Part shown: positions 61,201-64,000 of the stretch, one piece after another | How the letters are laid out: each line of letters begins with the position of its first letter | Numbering within the stretch: the first letter of the stretch is position 1 | Assembly (NCBI GenBank): GCA_024123915.1 | Contig: CP099650.1 | Span: 1,116,001 to 1,180,000 of the forward strand | Reading direction: 5' to 3' | Source of the DNA: Oxalobacteraceae bacterium OTU3CAMAD1 | GTDB lineage: Bacteria > Pseudomonadota > Gammaproteobacteria > Burkholderiales > Burkholderiaceae_D | DNA: 64,000 bases | Made by a program: the position numbers and the translations under genes | Notes under the pieces: generated by a model | The model's input: only the letters and a program-made list of their open reading frames with translations | Told to the model about the DNA's origin: nothing | Database searches by the model: none

Positions 61201-61597
61201 TGGACAGGGTGCCGCCGGCCACCTGCGTGTTATTGGTCTGCAGGCCGCGCAGATCGAGGTCGCCGCTGGCGCGCAGCACGGCGCTGCCGCTCATCTTGAG
61301 CACCTGGAAATAGGTGAAGGAGACGGCGCTGGAGACCTGCACCGTGTAGCCGTTGCCGATGGTGATGTCGTTGGCCTGCGACAAGGTGGGGCAGGTGTAG
61401 GTGTTGCCCGCGCGCGTGCAGCCGGCCACGTTGCCGCCGTTGAAGTGGTCCTGGGCGGCGTGGGCCGGGCCGGCCGGCAGCCACAGCAGGAAGATCAATA
61501 GCGGGGCCAACAGCGGCGCCATGGCGGCGGCGGCGCCAGCGCGCCGGAGCGCGGGCGTCGTGAGTAAAACGACAAGCCTGAAGAAATTGAAAGTCAT
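58205..61597 (-). CDS. Very large secreted beta-helix protein with DUF6701 (MshQ-like) end
   Basis: About 1130 residues. The start taken is the ATG with GGGTGG upstream; longer in-frame ATGs lie at 61612 and 61624. A signal region (LLIFLLWLPAGPAHA) is followed by residues ~80-400 of regular ~20-residue units rich in G-D/N-I, such as 'TISSGNTVNGNITGT' and 'DIGSGATVNGDIVARNV', as in a bactofilin-like beta-helix. Ig-like beta segments with many paired cysteines come next, then the DUF6701 region typical of MSHA biogenesis protein MshQ ('FVPDHFDTVLM', 'GQPFFVKVLAYNG', 'GIYRSGPVVYRREVY'). MshQ-like proteins are thought to be pilus-associated adhesins. No MSHA genes are in the window. Confidence 0.85.
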   Translation of the reverse strand: MTFNFFRLVVLLTTPALRRAGAAAAMAPLLAPLLIFLLWLPAGPAHAAQDHFNGGNVAGCTRAGNTYTCPTLSQANDITIGNGYTVQVSSAVSFTYFQVLKMSGSAVLRASGDLDLRGLQTNNTQVAGGTLSTGGTFRLGSNDQTVSADVVAVAIATGGPSTRINGDVTVSGQADLGSSTTITGTLSAATVTAGPSLRIDGGITASGTVSLGSNNIIKGGITGIAGVNGGRSGAVTTGSGSSITGNIVASSFTLASGGTLVGDINAATVELSAANAVVTGNITATTSLVVGSGGSVTGKIDSPKVELNASGVTIKGDINASTSLTISSGNTVNGNITGTTLTIAASNVVVNGNVTMKGDIDIGSGATVNGDIVARNVTTHASGDNLNGNVAVNAIFLDWGATVSKTITCTGPGAVKCSCVTKADPNYQPVCGAAPPPSGVHHFRITQPGNALTCQPQPVTVTACANTACTLPHYNGTATVTLQPGGKSFNFSGGETTSATVEQTKAGTATLSATGALNAHTCVNTSTSDPNRQCDMNFGTTGLQLVASDHVSMASGATVTIQALKATAQNQNCVPLVASQTVNIDLSCEFDSPVADKAADVNVKVGNSSLDCRKAAVAVPLTFDKDGVAVAPLQYAEVGKVNLKASYTGGGAGFNAIGSDSFIAAPKAFLIEAVGTVTKVSTNNLAAGAVFARASEGFTVKISAVNAETPPRVTTNFGKETAAEGITITSGINNLDGKGDPDPARQYGAITAGKFKPVSGGVYASEDAAAGGLWSFSDTGAIKLGVTLFNPTGYYMGHVDPAFKTGGAQNVTRFVPDHFDTVLMTNAEVAASPALPAIPAEGRSMSCAGLSDATRPCGPATTSFVHSGQPFFVKVLAYNGATPKALTLNHTGAYAGAVALSALTKAGGIDATPGGQLEWIKANGELPGAIASNFFFDKGVGKLTAPVDNMPRFIFSTKDVLPVTTYIRAVDADGVSSKRPSPPLPAPQIVSTEAPLTVVSGRLLIANTYGSPTGTVPVDATAQYYMPVGYVFNPQVQVASMAIGSAIKFDNCLAGMVGRCPAMKAAAPATLELKNGKGTFRVAPPVPAPTAIGSADVSLGSLIYYLPSSVGRATFGIYRSGPVVYRREVY

Positions 61598-61662
61598 ACG
61601 CCACCCGAACATGCCTGTCAGCATTATAGGCCGTTTCGGGTGTTGCTCTGTGGCATATATCA

Positions 61663-61699
61663 GACGCCGGCCGGGTGGATCGGCCTGCTGGCCGGCGTC
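61663..61699. terminator. Stem-loop after M28 peptidase gene
   Basis: A perfect ten-base stem (GACGCCGGCC / GGCCGGCGTC) with a 17-base loop lies 25 bases behind the M28 peptidase stop on the minus strand. There is no T tract. Confidence 0.35.
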
Positions 61700-61724
61700 G
61701 TGGCGCGCCCTCGTTAGCGCATGG

Positions 61725-63347
61725 TTAACGCTTGACCTTGCCGAACGCGTCGCCGGCCTTCCAGGTCTGCATGGCCGGGGCGTTGGCCACCGCGTAGCCC
61801 AGGTTGAGCGTGAATTGCGCCTGCTGCACCATGCCCGACAAATCCCACTCTGGGCGGTACTCGTCGGTGACCTGGTGGTAGTCCTTCTTGAAAGCGACCA
61901 GTTTGGCGCGCGACGGCTCGAGGTCCTTGACGAAGGTGAAGTGGCCGTCGCCGGAGAACACCGCCGAGCCGACGTTGAAGGCCGGCACGCCGGCCTTGGC
62001 GAAATTGAAATGGTCGGCGCGGAAGAAGGCGCCCGACAGGTCGGGGATGGCCGGCGCCAGGGTCAGGCCCATCTTTTTGGCGACGGCGCCGGCAGCATCG
62101 TACAGGCTGCTGCGTTCGGCGCCGGCGACGCCGATGTCGCTGGTCTTGCCGACGAAATTCATGCTGTCGAGGTTGAGGTCGGCGGTGGTCTTGTCGAGCG
62201 GCCAGGCCGGGTTTTGCACGTAGGCGGCGCTGCCCAGCAGGCCCTGCTCCTCGGCAGCCGGCCACAGGAAGATCTGCGTGCGCTTGGCCGGATGCTTGAC
62301 CGCCTCGGCGGCCATCACCAGCAGCGCGGCGGTGCCGGACGCGTTGTCGATGGCGCCGTTGTAGGTGTGGTCGGTCTTGTCGTCGCGGCGCACGCCCTCG
62401 TCCATGCCCATGTGGTCCCAGTGGGCCGAGTAGATCACCGCCTGTTCCTTCAGTTTGGCGTCGGTGCCGGGCACGATGCCGGCCACGTTGAACTGTTCGA
62501 TCTGGCGCACGGCGCTGCGCACCTCGGCGTGGACCTTGATTTTCAGGTCGACCGGCGTGAAGTCGCGCCGTTCGGCCTTGGCGCGCAGGTCGTCCAGATC
62601 GAAGCCGGCGGCGGCGAACAGCGCGCGCGCGGTGTCCTCCTGCAGCCAGCCTTCGACCGGGTTGCCCTTGCCGGCCAGGTGGAAGCGCTCGTGGCTAAAG
62701 CCGTTGGCCGGCACGCTCCATGGGTAGGAAGCCGACGGCGTGGTGTGGATCAGCAGCGCGCCGGCCGCGCCGCGCCGCACCGCCTCTTCGAACTTGTACA
62801 GCCAGCGGCCGTAGTAGGTGTAGGCCTTGCCGGCGAAGCGGTTGGGCTCCTCGGCCGTCGGCTGCGGGTCGTTGACCATCATGACGAGGATCTTGCCCTT
62901 CATGTCGACGCCCTTGTAGTCGTCCCAGTTCTCTTCCGGCGCGCTGGCGCCGTAGCCGACGAACACCAGCGGCGCGTCGACGGTGACGTCCTGTTTGCCG
63001 CTCATGGTGCCGAAGACGATCTCGGTGCCGGTCTTGGGGGCGATGGTCTTGCCGCCGGCGTCGAAGCGCACCAGGCTCCCGGGCAGCAGCTTGGTGCCCT
63101 CGATCTTGACGGACTGCCGGTAGCCGCCGCCGGCCAGCGGTTTGAGGCCTATGATGGCGGCCTGCGTCTCCAGATAGCGCACCGTCAGGTCGCCGCCGCG
63201 CTGGCCGGTGCCGCGCCCTTCGAACAGGTCGTCGGCCAGGAAGGACAGGTGGGCGCGCAGCGGCGCCTCGGCGATGACGGGCGGTTGGGTTTGGGCTTGG
63301 GCCTGAAAGGCGATACCGGCGGCTAGCGCTAACACTGTAAGACGCAT
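61725..63347 (-). CDS. Secreted M28 family zinc aminopeptidase
   Basis: A 540-residue protein with a signal peptide (MRLTVLALAAGIAFQAQAQ). A PA-type insert is likely around residues 110-230. The catalytic domain has the co-catalytic zinc ligands in order: His in VIYSAHWDHMG, Asp in GAIDNASGTAALL, the Glu pair in LWPAAEEQGLLGS, Asp in LNLDSMN and a late His in DYHQVTDE. Length and order match exported M28 aminopeptidases of the glutaminyl-cyclase/aminopeptidase Y type. It would trim peptides in the periplasm or outside. Expected as a single-gene unit, with a dispersed repeat in front of it. Confidence 0.94.
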   Translation of the reverse strand: MRLTVLALAAGIAFQAQAQTQPPVIAEAPLRAHLSFLADDLFEGRGTGQRGGDLTVRYLETQAAIIGLKPLAGGGYRQSVKIEGTKLLPGSLVRFDAGGKTIAPKTGTEIVFGTMSGKQDVTVDAPLVFVGYGASAPEENWDDYKGVDMKGKILVMMVNDPQPTAEEPNRFAGKAYTYYGRWLYKFEEAVRRGAAGALLIHTTPSASYPWSVPANGFSHERFHLAGKGNPVEGWLQEDTARALFAAAGFDLDDLRAKAERRDFTPVDLKIKVHAEVRSAVRQIEQFNVAGIVPGTDAKLKEQAVIYSAHWDHMGMDEGVRRDDKTDHTYNGAIDNASGTAALLVMAAEAVKHPAKRTQIFLWPAAEEQGLLGSAAYVQNPAWPLDKTTADLNLDSMNFVGKTSDIGVAGAERSSLYDAAGAVAKKMGLTLAPAIPDLSGAFFRADHFNFAKAGVPAFNVGSAVFSGDGHFTFVKDLEPSRAKLVAFKKDYHQVTDEYRPEWDLSGMVQQAQFTLNLGYAVANAPAMQTWKAGDAFGKVKR

Positions 63348-63371
63348 GTTGACTCCATAGATGTCTGAATC

Positions 63372-63471
63372 ACGTAGGGCGGATTAGCGCGCAGCGCGTA
63401 ATCCGCCATGCATGCGTTTCGACGGCGCGTGCATTGGCGGATTACGGCGTTCCACCTAATCCGCCCTACGT
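63372..63471. repeat. Dispersed palindromic repeat, family A, copy 3
   Basis: A 100-base element with the inverted ends ACGTAGGGCGGATTA / TAATCCGCCCTACGT and inner AATCCGCCA / TGGCGGATT arms. Unlike the copies at 25308 and 36527, it lies between divergent genes, directly upstream of the M28 peptidase start, so it would be in the 5' part of that transcript. Confidence 0.88.
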
Positions 63472-63524
63472 GGAAATAAGGTTTTTTGCGGACGCGGGCC
63501 ATCTTACTGGATTTTCGACCGTTT

Positions 63525-63559
63525 GTAAGCGAGTGTAAGAGTCGGTAAGAGGTTGTAAG
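63525..63559 (+). promoter_or_regulatory. Four GTAAG pentamers at exact ten-base steps
   Basis: GTAAG occurs at 63525, 63535, 63545 and 63555, always with five bases between. Direct pentamer repeats once per helix turn are typical operators of OmpR/PhoB-family regulators. The array lies about 90 bases before the small secreted protein gene. The regulator is unknown. Confidence 0.6.
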
Positions 63560-63648
63560 GGCGGTCAACTCATCGGTCGTGCGGCCCGTTTTCTGCTCAT
63601 GCGACACGGGATGGTCCCGCTGCCCAAACCAGAAAAAGGAAACACATC

Positions 63649-63927
63649 ATGACCAAAATTATCGCTTCCCTGATCGCCGGCCTGTTCGCCACCGCAGCAT
63701 TCGCCCAAACGCCAGCCGCCGCGCCAGCCACGCCTGAGACCAAACCAGCCGTCGCCGCCGAAGCGAAGACCACGACCAAGACCGAAGTGAAGAGCGAAGT
63801 CAAAACCGACAAGCACGGCGCCCACAAGGTCAAGACGGTCAAGGAAACCAAAGAATCCAAAGTCGCAGCCCCCGCCACCGAGACGGTGACGAAGGTTGAA
63901 ACGAAAGAAGTAGCAGTGAAGAAGTAA
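63649..63927 (+). CDS. Small Lys/Ala/Thr-rich secreted protein
   Basis: A 92-residue protein with AAAAAGGAAA upstream of the ATG. The signal peptide (MTKIIASLIAGLFATAAFAQ) is followed by an Ala/Pro stretch and then a low-complexity, strongly basic chain with alternating Lys, Glu, Thr and Val ('TTTKTEVKSEVKTDKHGAH', 'VTKVETKEVAVKK'). No fold is expected. Similar short exported proteins are common in Burkholderiales and not understood; acid- or metal-stress links are conceivable. The phased GTAAG array in front suggests tight regulation. Confidence 0.75.
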   Translation: MTKIIASLIAGLFATAAFAQTPAAAPATPETKPAVAAEAKTTTKTEVKSEVKTDKHGAHKVKTVKETKESKVAAPATETVTKVETKEVAVKK

Positions 63928-63991
63928 AAAAAAGGGTCAGTTTTACTAAAATAATTTAAATAATTTATACCGTTTTAAAAGGACTTATATC

Positions 63992-64000
63992 ATGAAGAAG
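63992..64000 (+). CDS. Possible start of next gene (cut by window edge)
   Basis: ATGAAGAAG is preceded by AAAAGGA nine bases upstream in an AT-rich spacer, a typical start of an exported protein gene. Only three codons are visible, so nothing can be said of the product. Confidence 0.4.

Overview
The window is GC-rich DNA (about two thirds G+C by eye) from a betaproteobacterium, most likely Oxalobacteraceae of the Massilia/Duganella/Janthinobacterium type. This placement is an inference. It rests on a PhaM-type polyhydroxybutyrate granule protein, tandem DUF3108 proteins, dense GAF/GGDEF/HD-GYP signalling genes and an overall protein style typical of that family; no rRNA or other marker gene is present. 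Genes are closely packed, often with ATGA/TGATG overlaps, and no tRNA, rRNA, CRISPR array, insertion sequence or prophage was seen.

Left part (1-22 kb). The edge carries the end of a chaperone-usher (Csu/spore-coat-U type) pilus locus: usher C-terminus, tip adhesin and a small secreted protein. Then come an HxlR regulator, a DUF4142 protein, a TPR-GAF-GGDEF diguanylate cyclase, OsmC, a tag-mnmC pair, a soluble histidine kinase with a TPR response regulator, PhaM, two DUF3108 proteins, and a three-gene SMC-like operon (kleisin-like, MukE/KITE-like and SMC-like ATPase; 15351-20370). A DUF2975 membrane protein with its small HTH partner follows.

Middle (22-42 kb). This part holds an S9 prolyl-oligopeptidase-type peptidase, the outer-membrane assembly pair tamA-tamB, queC, a large CHASE/GAF/GGDEF sensor cyclase, a small proline-rich gene with its own promoter, operator and terminator-like stem, a double-GAF histidine kinase, and a cytochrome P450 with an ABM-type monooxygenase.

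Right part (42-64 kb). A LytS/LytTR two-component operon ends in an S41 peptidase, with a second S41 peptidase upstream. Next is a lower-GC two-gene nuclease cassette (RusA-like plus a PD-(D/E)XK-like protein). It is followed by an operon of TonB receptor, secreted SAM hydrolase and NTF2-like protein. An HD-GYP response regulator, a PhoX phosphatase behind a recognisable Pho box, a thioesterase/dienelactone hydrolase pair, a very large beta-helix DUF6701 (MshQ-like) protein and a secreted M28 peptidase complete the region. The right edge has a small Lys/Ala-rich secreted protein preceded by four helically phased GTAAG pentamers.

The most promising leads are the SMC-like operon without a visible JetD nuclease, the RusA/REase cassette, the TonB-SAM hydrolase operon, the MnmC with an eroded methyltransferase half, the P450 lacking the usual I-helix threonine, the Pho box at phoX, the phased GTAAG array, and two families of dispersed palindromic repeats.
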